A DNA stretch of 64,000 nt from Tigriopus japonicus (Eukaryota; Arthropoda; Copepoda; Harpacticoida; Harpacticidae): contig CM021321.1 in assembly GCA_010645155.1 (NCBI GenBank), positions 5,946,788 through 6,010,787 on the forward strand. The letters run 5' to 3'. Numbering within the stretch: the stretch's first letter is position 1; each line of letters starts with the position of its first letter. Positions 30,719-45,300 of this stretch are shown here, piece after piece. A program made the position numbers and the translations under genes. The notes under the pieces are model-generated. The model saw only the letters and a program-made list of their open reading frames with translations. It was not told the DNA's origin and searched no databases.

Positions 30719-31675
30719 ATGGAGTCTTTGAAGGAAATTCTTGCCCAATTAGAGCAAAGAGACATTGAGAACGGAGATTTTGAGCGTAAAGCTCAGGCTC
30801 GAAAATTTTACCAAGCTTTGTATGGCTTAAATCAGTCACAAATACCGATTTCGGATTCGCCCGAATCTGATGCTCAAATATCCTCAGTTTCACCCAAACG
30901 CCTCCGATTGGACAAAAGTTTGGGCGATTCTAATCGTGAGGAGGAAAACCAAATCATTCAGTCCATCAAGGCCAATGGTTGGCGGAAAAGTGATTTTCAA
31001 GTGTTTTTCGATACCTGCCCATCAGATCGAGTAAGACCCTTTCTGATGGAGATGGGTTTGAGTTTGGGCGTGGTGGAAATGTGCTCGTTATGTCAGTCTC
31101 TCACCAAAGACCCTTGGCCGACCTGCGATCAATTCAAGCTTATTTGTGAGACATTGATTGCCCCAAATTTGCTCCAAGAAGACGTGATTATTCGAGAAGT
31201 GGCTCAATCTGTGATATCCTTGGCCGAGATTCAATTCGATCTCGTCGTTCAGTCAGTTTTGGGGCCATTGTTCCAAGTCGATCCTGTGGCACACCCAGAC
31301 GTGATTTTTACCTTTATGCAAGACGCCTGTCTTGATGATGGATCGAGATTATTCGTGTTCAAGACATTTCTCCAGCGACGCGAGCTGTTACAAGATCCAG
31401 ACCTGACGCTTTTGGAGTGCTTCCTCCAGGGACTTGATCCGCAGTCGACTCTTCCACAGGACCTTTTATTGAGTTTATGCCCCGTTTTGTTGGCCTCTTC
31501 AGCCCAGTTCAATAAGAATGCCAAATTCGGAAAGCTCTTGTTGAGTATTTGCAAGAAACTTCCTTCAATCCTGGACCAACGCATCCTGGATTCGTTTCAA
31601 TCCATACTGGCCACCCACCAAACATTCGTGCGGATCGCTGCTCAGAAAGAGCTAAAATCCCGAACGGCCCAATAA
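30719..31675 (+). CDS. FANCE: Fanconi anemia group E protein (C-terminal helical domain)
   Basis: A nuclear subunit of the Fanconi core complex; in vertebrates it bridges the core complex to FANCD2 for interstrand-crosslink repair. A single exon of 318 residues if it starts at MESLKEIL (30719). The frame stays open upstream to 30629, but that part overlaps PGAP2 coding sequence. Residues after about 95 look like the FANCE helical-repeat domain: FFDTCPSDRVRPFL aligns with the human HECSPSQMDLL region, LCQSLTKDPWPTCDQF follows, then VVQSVLGPLFQV, KFGKLLLSICKK and the C-terminal ATHQTFVRIAAQKELK, equivalent to human NTTFLRKSLKAALK. Human FANCE is 536 residues; the long N-terminal half is missing here, replaced by a short acidic/basic linker with PKRLRLD, a possible nuclear signal. 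It lies 26 bp after PGAP2 on the same strand, and its stop codon overlaps an AATAAA. Confidence 0.75.
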   Translation: MESLKEILAQLEQRDIENGDFERKAQARKFYQALYGLNQSQIPISDSPESDAQISSVSPKRLRLDKSLGDSNREEENQIIQSIKANGWRKSDFQVFFDTCPSDRVRPFLMEMGLSLGVVEMCSLCQSLTKDPWPTCDQFKLICETLIAPNLLQEDVIIREVAQSVISLAEIQFDLVVQSVLGPLFQVDPVAHPDVIFTFMQDACLDDGSRLFVFKTFLQRRELLQDPDLTLLECFLQGLDPQSTLPQDLLLSLCPVLLASSAQFNKNAKFGKLLLSICKKLPSILDQRILDSFQSILATHQTFVRIAAQKELKSRTAQ

Positions 31676-31676
31676 A
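31671..31676 (+). terminator. Poly(A) signal overlapping FANCE stop codon
   Basis: AATAAA at 31671-31676 contains the TAA stop at 31673-31675. The convergent Scm stop lies only 213 bp further on, so the two 3' UTRs must be short or overlap. Confidence 0.6.
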
Positions 31677-31888
31677 AACAATTCAAAACGTATACGGACA
31701 ATGGAATGACGAAAATAGATGAATGTATTCTCATTTCAATTTCAAAGTAAAAATAGCAGGTCACAGCGACGATGCTCACCGAGCTCCAAAATTGGAGTGG
31801 CGTGCGTGGTATACAAGGTATATTGCTTTTCATATGTATAGGTTCCAAAATTTATATGTACTGTGTTTGTGTGTGTGTGATTTCCCGT

Positions 31889-34994
<3,106 letters not shown>

Positions 34995-36331
34995 GACCAA
35001 CCCCTCACCAATGTATGAAAGTTAACTAGTCAAGTCATGTGCCGTATCTCGACTGAATCAACGACCAATATCGGACAGTCAACTCGTCAGAGACACCATA
35101 AAAAGCCTCTTTTTACAACCCCACTTTCACCCTAGTTCCTTCGAAGCTTTTACAACCCTTGCCCAATGTCAGATCGATGCAAATAATGATACATAACCCC
35201 TTAGCAAACAGCCCTCCACTAATCACTCATTCATACTCTGTCCCATGCTATCAAATTATACAATAAACCCAACCAATAATTTAAACTCTGGCGTTGACAA
35301 TTTCAAACGCCAGGGTTAAGTTTTACGACCCATGTCCAATGTGTGTCCAACCCGACGTAAGGGTTGATCACGGGTCATAAAACTTTAAAAAAAGACAGTC
35401 AGAAAATCGGGAAAACCTACCAAGACAAAACACGTCCCAATCCGTCGATGGAGCTCACGAAGATTCCAAATCGTCAAACTTGAGGCATTTCCGGACTTGG
35501 AGGGGCCACAATTTCACGCCTTCTTTTCCTCCGACAATCTCTAAGCCACGGCGATGATGAAGATGTTGTTGTGGTAGTGGTTGCTGCTGTCGCGTTCTGT
35601 TCTGGAAAATCCGCTCCCTTTTCTTTGGCGTTGCTTGTTGCCATAAAAGCTGATCGGCGGTTCGGCTTTGTGGAGATTAGGCCAGCCCAATGGCCGCTTT
35701 TGTAATGCCAATAGGCTAGATTGGCAGAACAATGGGACAGAATCGACCGCCGAAAAGACGCGAAAGCGAGCGCAACTTTGCAAGTTCTATTTGATGAGGA
35801 ATCATGGAAGAATGTCGGACAAAGACCGAGAAGTTGAGCATCCAGATATCCGGGTGAGACTGGGAGATTTCATTCAGGCTCATTTTCTTGACCGATGGGT
35901 GATTTACGGATGTGAGGTACTACTGGAGAGGAAACGTCCCGTTTGAAGCGTCGATCGAGTAGTGGGTCGTTTTACGACATCTGCCTGCTTTAACGAGGAT
36001 GGGATATGTACAAAGAGGGGATTGGCTGCTCAAATGGAGAAGCGCCACCCCCTTCTTGGGAAATGATGGGTAGCTCGAAAAAGACTTGTCAGTTTTCTGA
36101 CTTAATTTATAGCGCCTCCTTCAGGCCAGCAGTTTCAAATATCGGAGCAAAATGGCTGACGGACACTTCCAAAGGGATTAAAATGAAATTTGGTTAAGAC
36201 CGCACAACTTGTGGTCATATCATGAATAGCTAGTAGACCCATGGTTTGTAAATACTTAAAATTCAGGAAAATGAGGCGGGAATTTGTGTTTATTAGTCAC
36301 GGTTTCGATGCAAAAATATGTTTCGTAAAAA
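34995..36331. other. Scm 5' region and PPIP5K 3' flank
   Basis: No separate gene. A probable noncoding first exon of Scm lies at about 35421-35780 (minus), ending in the donor GTCTTG|GTAGGT at 35420. The 80-residue open frame in it is Gly/Pro/Arg-poor and has no family match by eye. An inverted word (cgccagggtt/aaccctggcg type) lies at 35288-35315. Confidence 0.45.
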
Positions 36332-39300
36332 TTAATTGGTCTGATGAGATGGTGATTTGGAGTTGGTGGTTTTTTCATCTTGATCAAGTTGAATCATTCT
36401 CATGCGATTGAACAGGTCATTTAAGCCCGGGGAAGACTCACAGCTGGATACGAATGAGGGGGGACCGCTCCACATTGTGAAGCCTGTAAAAAAAGATGAA
36501 TGTCAGGAGATTTAGACTGTCACACATGCAAACTTTAGAATACACTTGACAGCTTTAGAAGTCGAGCATTACCTCTTTCAACAACCAAAATGGATTGAAT
36601 GGAACCAAAACTAAATGAAGGAGCCTAGGGGAGAAAAAAAAAGCACAAAATCTTAACCAAAGCAAAAATAATAGGAACGGAAAAATAAATAGTACGTTTT
36701 GAAGTCGGAAGATGTACGCCTCAGGTGCGATCAAGTCAACTTTATAAGTTATAACATTGTTTTACTTTCCCGCTCTTAAATAAAAGGCATAATGAAATAT
36801 AACAAAAAGCTGTACAGGAGACTAATGTGCTATAGATTTAAAGAAAAAAAACATATACTGTGATGATAAGAAAGAGTTGGCGCACTTTGCGTCAGTTAGC
36901 ACTCACTACTGTCTCTTGAGAAAAGCCCCAAAGCCGGAGGCCTCGTGTAATTGGAAGAAGATGAGACTGATCTGGACGGCGATGGAGACGGGGTCTTGAA
37001 ATTGGCCGAAGTCACATAGCCCAGAAACAAGTCCAGCTGTCGCAAGGATAGCGCATTGTGCAAAGTCTCCAAAGGACGAATACCGGGGCTACACACTGAA
37101 AACGTGAAGATTTGGCCGTGCATTATCGGTTAAGTCTAGTGATGGCAGGGTCGGCAACGTTGATTTGGTTTCGGGAAGGTCCCGCCAATCGAATGTTCAT
37201 TTACTTCAGAAGGCCGCAAATGGAGCACAACCAATCCAATGTCTCGAAGGCCCACTAAGAATGAACCTTACCGGTTGCCGACCCTTTGTCTAAAGTGTGG
37301 AAGACCATAGTAGAGAGCTCCTTACCTGCGTTGTCATTGGGGGCAGGCATCTCTTTGAGATTGGGCGCAGAAGATGATCCTGAAATGACCGCAGTCGAAA
37401 ACACGCGAGCTCCAGTGGGACCCTTAGCTGCCAATTCGTGCAGAAACTTCAAGTAGTTGCTCATACGACGAGAAGGAATGGACCGTCTACGACTTCTCTT
37501 ATAACCATCTAAAGGGACAAGAAGAGTGCCTGTGGGCGGGTTTCGTTTCGGACTGAGGCCGGACAGCTTGATGATTTCTTCATTATGACATCCCGGGGAG
37601 TGACTAAGGACTTGCGAGAAGTCCGGAGAAGGCCTTTGAGACGACAAATTCAAGGCTGAAGTGACTTTGTCAGGGGGAGGATTGGTGGAGACACTTGGCT
37701 GAGCTCGGGCCAATTGAGCACGCAATTCAAGAGGACAATCTGAAGGAAGAGACCCCGCTCGAGGTTCAACTGGAGGAAGGGGATGGAGACTGCAATCCTC
37801 GTCGTCGATGGGCGATACTGCCTCCTCAGTGAGAGGATTGTCGTGTTCCAAATAAAGAGATCCGAGAAAAGTTTGCTCGATATCAAAGTGATCAGAAGGA
37901 ATGAGCTCAAATTCAAAAGTACAAGGTGGAGAGGCTGGAGAGATGTGGGGTAAAGAGGAACAACAAAGCCCCGCATCCTCGCATGAAGATCGAAGAACTA
38001 AACGGAAAAGGAAGAAAACCGAATTGCTTTGAAATATGAAAAGACGAACCAAAGAGCACACAAAGAATGAAACTGAACAAGAAGATTTGGACTTTATGGA
38101 AAGGTATTGTCGTTAAAACATTTTTGACCGTTTCCAACAAAGCCTAAAAAGAGTTAGTTAAGAAGGAAAATTGGTCAAACGGGAGATCAGTGGAATCATC
38201 AAGCTGTCGTTCAAGCCATCGAGAAGTTCAAGAAGTTCAATACAATCTCTGTTACAGAATCAATAACGTGGTCATGGGACTGCCTCTCAATCAAAGTTAC
38301 CTTCGTCCGTCACTTCATCCATACTCTGCGATTTTGAGGGATGGCAAGAGTCATCTGAAATATCTGATAAGAATTAGTTTCAATCAGTTGGGGTTCATTT
38401 GTTTCATATAATTATCTAGTTCACCTTTAGTCTTTGAACTTGCTCCATCTTGATTTGAATCTGAATCCAAAGATTTCGGCCGTGATCCCCTTTTCTCCAG
38501 GCTTTTTGATCGTTTTTCATTGAACGATTGCGTCCGTTCATAATCCAAAGGCCTCGTTTCAGGATAAGATCCAACCTAAGGGCAAATGTCACACTTTTTA
38601 CAAAATCTCGCACTTTCAAATAACATTTGCGGAATTTTTTTTTCAAAAATTACTAGAAACATGCGTGAAAGGTGCGAAAAGCCCACTCATTCACATCATA
38701 AACAGTAATACTTCATTTGCAGAAGTTCTCCTGCCTAATCAGCAACCGTGAAAAAAAGTCTGAAAAGGTTTAAGAAAAAATAACCATTTGATCCCAAAAA
38801 TATACATTTTCCCTTCATGAAAGACTATACTTTACCCTGGTTTCACTTTGAAGATTGTAGTCGTCGTCATCATCATCATCATCATCATTATCGTCGTCAT
38901 CATCATCATCTCCGGCTTCGTCATCTCCATCCCCGCCATCTTTGTGCGGGTCTTCCACAAATATTCTCTTAACTATTGGAATGGGCTCACTGGGCTTTAA
39001 GGCATTGGCAGTCTTGTCTGGGCTTAAAGACTGTTTCACGTTTTCAACCTCTTTTTCATCAGCATTGGGTTCCGAAGTGGTGTGCTCCTCAATACAATCA
39101 AACACTTTCCCCAAATCCGCGGACGAGCATTTCAAACTTGCAGTCAAGCATGGCGAACTATTCGCGTTCGATTTCAAACCCTGTTGAAAGGTCAAATGTC
39201 CCATCAGATTCATTTGTAAAGGCGGCAAAAAAGAAACTAATTAATCTACAAATACTCTGAAAGTTTTAACAACTTGGCCAGTCAAGAAGGTGTTTTAGAT

Positions 39301-42300
39301 GAGGCCTCATGGGACCTCATGAAAGCCTCTTGCGTTAGAATTTGTGTCATGCCGGAATATTTCGGCAAACTGCCTCTCTGCTGTTTGAATTGACACACTT
39401 TTACCATTATTTATATTTCTTCAGACTCTTTGACATTTGGAATGATGTTGCATTATTAGTAATGATTTAGCTATTGACGTCAGAAAACTATTTTTAATGC
39501 AAGAGACACAAGCACTGGACGAAAATGAAAGCATTTATAACAAGGAACACAAAAATGCTCTGGAGGTATGGTCCTCATTCAACGTTTTTTTTACAGTAAG
39601 CGTTGAAAAGTTTCTATCTAAAACTTTTTGGCTCCTTTGATCAAAAGAAATTTATCATTTTAAAGTAAAAAGTAGCATCTCAAAATGTCAAGTTTAACTT
39701 TTTAAACTAGCTTCTCAAAATTTCATAGCACAATAGAGAGTGATCTTTGCATAAAACTCAAATAGTACCAGATGCCAATTTGATGCCGTGAGCCTGAAAT
39801 AGAGCTAAGTCTGATCAGACTGCTGGTGGGATACAATCCTGTTCATTGCTTGGTGACCCATTTTATTGTGACCTTTTTACCTGCGACTGTTTTGCTTGTG
39901 GCCTTTTTAACTACAATTATTGGGTCCCCCAAAAATCTGATACGTAATTTGGCTTTCAACAACAAACAATATCATACTTTGATTGTGGTTGATCTTTTAG
40001 CACATACCGTCACCAAGTCTGCGGGTTCCTCTGATTTTTTCTCTACCGACGACTCATCTTCTCCTTCTTGCCGGGGTGAATCTGATCCTTCCAACAGTCC
40101 TTGATTTTGCTGGACAAAAAGTTTTTAACGTTGTTGTTCTTCAAATGAACTGGTATTTGAACAGCCTTACCTGAGATTCTTGATTCCGGCTATGAGGTCG
40201 GAACCCTGGACCAGGGGGGAGCTCTTTTTGCACGCAACAATTAACTCCTGGAGAGAAATGGAGTTCCACGTGGAACCGCTCATCTGAAGTTGGATCCTTG
40301 GTTGGATCCTCGTACAACATAATGACCACTTGGGTCATGTAATTCAGCTCTGACACCAAGGACACATATTCCATGGCCCTTTGCCATTGCTCATCCTTGC
40401 TCTGAGGGATATTTTTCAGAACTCAAATCATCCCCAAGTTCCAATTCAGTAGAGAATGATGAAATCGAACTTACGTCAACTAAACCTCCCTCAGCCAAAA
40501 TCGTCAGCAACGAGTGAATATGACTTTCGGAGGTGAAATAGAGACGAGTCCGTACGTGACGACCCGGACTTGACACGCCAGAGGAATATCGCGGATTCAA
40601 ACGGTTCACGGGAACTTCATCCTCTTCGGATTCCTCCTCAATGTTTCTTTGAAGGTCAGCTCGTATTTTGCGAAGCAAGGGGGCACAGATCCCTTGAGCA
40701 ATGGTTAATTTTTCGGTCCTGGTCATGCCATATTCCTGTGAAAGCAATTAAAAAGTAGTTGCTAGTTTTTAGGTCATAAAGAAGCTGGCATTTGTTCTTG
40801 TAGTAACCTGGGGAATGACCACGTCCGCCATGTTTTGAGCATAGTTGTATAGTTTTTCGGCTTGATCTGATTGCAGGACGGTTCGATTGTGCTGAAGATC
40901 GTATTTGATGCAGTCGTAAATGTCAGGGATCTTTGAGATGTCAAAAAGTCCACTTTTGTTTTGGAAGTCTTTTTCCAATTTACTCCAACGTCTGGCCATC
41001 AACTCCCATGTTTCTCCATGATAAAGAACTAAAAATTTAAGGTCGAACATGAAAGAACTTCGTTTCAACTTTTTCAAGCCCTTCAACTCACTGGAGTCCT
41101 CAAATTCCAGTCGTTTGCTTTCAATCGTTTTGTTCAGCTCTTGAATGAGATTCAAGATTTGCCGGCAACATTCCACGGGATTTCGAATGAATTTTAAGGC
41201 ATTGGTAATGGATATCTGATGGCAAGGATTGAGCTGCTCAACGTCCTCTTGGCTGAAATCTCGGGTCTGTTGCATCATTTCATGAAGCTTGGATTTGACA
41301 CTGAAACAAACCAAAATCGGGTTGGTTGTATTTCAACGTATCTGTGATATGATCGTTTGGCACAGCTAGCTCCGAGCAAAGTACATTCATCACAGAAAGG
41401 TTAATAATGCCAATCCCATAGAGTTCAGTGAGGTTAGAATTGTTAGTTCAGGAGCTTGTTCAAATGACAGTACAAAGAGAGGTCCTTCATCATCACAAGC
41501 AGACAGTCAGAAAAAAGTGTGGACGAAAAGATGACAATGAACATGATAAAACACGAGATGCTCTTGTTTGAAGTGTTTGTTGTTTGCATGTGTCCCACGA
41601 CGATCATCATCATTAAAATAGTAGTAGAAGTAGTAGCAGTAGGTCAAGAAGAAGTGAGTTTTGAACCTTTCTTTGGCTGTCTGCAGGCGATTGTTCTCGT
41701 CGTTACTGTTGAAATAATTGGGCAAATCCGGGAGTTGCTCCTCATCGTTGGCCAGCAAGCCGCTCTTTCGGCGTTTATTCTTGAAGTGGCAAATGTGCAA
41801 TTCCTCCCGAGGCACAGGGTTTTTCCTATATTCAGATCAGATACAGAAACGGTTCAAATAGAATCAGAACAATCCATGGGCTCGCGATGTGTTCAATCAA
41901 AGTGGTTATTTGCTCGTGTTACTTGGTTGGAACTTGGTTGCTAAGGCCGTCTAGAACATTCACATGTGTTTGGCACAACATCAGCTCAGTTTGGGTTACA
42001 ACAGAATGCCCAATCAGACAATCACGGGACCCGCTTTCTAACATGATTATTATTTACTGGAGCGCTAACATCACTTCAATTATTCAAACAAAGAAGCAAA
42101 AACCATCACGTACGCCGTGGATGGTAAGTAGGTTCAAACTGGAATGTAAACTGGCTAATAAGTTCGTTCGACTTACATGTTTTGGTATTTGCTCGAGCAA
42201 TCGCTATCGTTATCCAACAGACCGTTCGTGTTGGCCGATTTCACCATTTGTACGAGAATGGGCGTCAACTCGCCTTCCAAGGCCAAAAGACCTTTGGCGA

Positions 42301-45300
42301 AGGCTGCTGCCGTCATCTGAACTCGGCCCTCATCAGAGGCGTAGATCTTTAGATCGTGGCGATAGGTGGAATGGAGCCTTAAAAGGCCAAGACCTTGGGT
42401 TCCGGCATATTCGCCTGGAAAAAACAAAGGCATTGATGATGCAACATGTTTTCTTTGACGATATCAATTCATGCAATAGTGCCGAATCGGGGAATTTTGA
42501 CAACTATATACTTTCAAACTCGTAAGGAGCCTTTTGGTAAGAATAAATGCAAGTGCTACAAATTTTATCATCATCAGTTTAACCACAAATCAACACTGAA
42601 TGTTTTTTAAGTTGATTACATGTAGTGATGGACCGAAAGCGCTTTCGGCCGAAATTTCGGTTTCGGTTTCGGTTATGCCTACCGAAACTGAAAGCAGACA
42701 TGCACTATAAAGGACGGAGTTTGACAACAAAATCGAAAAAAATTTCGTCCAAAAACCACCGAAATTAAAGTTTCCCGATTTTTCAAAATCTACGCCCTAC
42801 CCAACATCGAAAACATGAGCAATTTAATTTTTAAGGTGGATTTTGTATTTACACAATTTTGTAGTCAGCTGCTTTCGGTTTCGGTTTCGGTTAAGCCCTC
42901 TTTCGGCCGAAACTTTCGGTTTCGGTTATGAGCCCTTTCGGTCCATCACTAGTTACATGTCATCATTTCTCAGGAACTCGTCAATCAGTTTTGATTTAAA
43001 GTTGAAGGACGTTACTGATCGATGGCTGCCTCAATATAACCTTAACATATGCAGACGAAACTCACGAATCAAGAGTCGCATTCAACAAATCACTACAACC
43101 GAAAACTAGAATGAGGAAATCTTACAGCCCACATGTATGCCAAGTCAAGGATCACTGAAGACCTGGATGCCTCGGCTCCTGGCGAAAGCCGTTTTTCGAA
43201 TGCAGGGCCAGTAACAAAAAAATCTTACCAAACCAGTATTTGACTGGCCATTCAAAGCTCACATGCTTTATTTCAACTTTATCGACTGAATTTTTTATTG
43301 CCAATAAGGAAGCCTAGAGCAATGCACGCTCTTCCGAACAAACAAGTGCACCTACTCATCCTTTTAGACGATTGTAGGGTCAATTTGTCTCTCGCTTCCG
43401 CCCGTTTGTCCTGAGACTGTTCAAGGATTCCTTAATACCGGATCTGAAACCGCATCGGAAAAAATGCCTGTCTCAAAGTATGCGTTCTTCAGGCAACCCA
43501 AGCCAATTCTCATTGGGCAGGATTGGCCACATCTGCCATTCAAAAGGTGACGAGATCATTGACCAGCAGACAGCATGATTTTATCTTATGACAAAACAAA
43601 ATCTCTTTATAATTTGAGTATTAAGTTCCTTTTGCTATTTATAAGCTCATAGCAGGTTTCTATTATTTGAAGAAATGACTTGAGCCTTACTTATTTTTGC
43701 AAGATCCAAATCACAATTTTAGAAAGCCTACAAATTTTCAGTCACCCTTGTTTGTTTTGCCAGTTCTTTCTCACTCACAACATTTGAAACATCTTGAAGA
43801 ATCATGATGAAATGTGATAAATTCATCTGTGCAGTGCTTTGTAAGTGTGTTTTTAAAGTCACATTCAGATCTTTTGACTCATGGCAATACTCCTTCATCT
43901 GCTGTAGTGCTACCGTCTATGGCTGATGGCACACCCACCTTTGATAGTGCAACACCTTTAGTGAAACAAGTACCTCCTCACCCAGAGTTATTTTGGGAAT
44001 CGGTCAAGTCTCAACTACTGCTAGATTGTTCATGGTGTGAGTTCTTCTCGATGGCAAGGCTTGTTCTGTTGGTGATTCAGCCACATACCAAACGTTCATA
44101 TACTTTTTCTAAATGTGAGTGAACCAAGCAAGTAAGATAAATCTTAGTGTTTGCATTGTGTGAGGCATAATTCTGGGAATCTTTTAAGCTCAAAGCAGAA
44201 TATTTGTCTTGGCATATATTTGCCCAAAATTTCAACACAAGTACATTTGGTCAATGGTTAAAGTCACCAAAGAAAGAATTTTTATTTGATACTGTTTCTT
44301 GTAGTGCTTTCCTTTCTACATGCAGTAAGAGCCTAAAGTGCCTAATCCAACTTTTTAAGTATACAATGGAACTGTGCAAATGCTATATTAAATATAGCCT
44401 AAGGCTTTTGAAGTCCTTTAAAAGGAGTGAATCTAATGAGAAACCCATGATATGGAACTTAACATGGGCATGAGGATGAAAGAAAGTGAATTATCCATTG
44501 AATGTATAGAACTACAAATAAGGAAATTTAATAAAAGATATTGAAAAGATATTAAAAATGCCGGAATGGGAACATTGAAAGAGGTTAAATATCTCTTGGG
44601 TCAGTTGCCAGATTTTAAGTTTGCTACCTCAATGCTTGTACAGTTGAGACATATTAATGTACAAAGGGGTACAAATTAAACTTAAGTATGGCATATCAAG
44701 TGCAAGATATATATTATCAACAATTGCTTACAGGTACAATGTGACATTAAGGTATACCAAATATTTCATGAAGTATCACCTATCTGAATTATTTAAATGG
44801 ATATTTACATATATTCAAATTGGATTGTGTCAAGTTAAAACTATGTTAAAATTTGATGTTTTCAGTTATTTATCCATGCATGAGTAATACAACAGTATCA
44901 AAACTGTGAAAATCTTTCACAGGGGAGATGTGGAGACTGGAAATAAGCTAAAGAAAAGAAAACTAAGTTGTTAAGATCTAACATAAGTCTGAATTAAATA
45001 ACGTTGCTTCCTGAGCGACATGACGTCTGTGGAAAAGGTTGCGTGGCCGTCACCCGTCCAGAAGTTCCGTGGTCTATGGACTGTTACAAAACAAATTTCG
45101 AACCGTTGTTTCTCGCGAATGGAGATAAAATTCACCAAATTTAGATGCAGACCAAATTTCATATAAATGTTAATCTAATATATTTTCTTAAGCAGTAACG
45201 TAAATGATTAGCTTTCTTTACAAGGAATCCCATTCCTTGTAACGGTAATAAAAAATCCGCAACCCATCAAAAAAATTGATCCAAGAGGGCCCTCTAAAAA

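Noticed and set aside
31249..31584. Minus-strand open frame over FANCE
   Set aside because: It is antisense to a coding exon that has clear family similarity on the plus strand.
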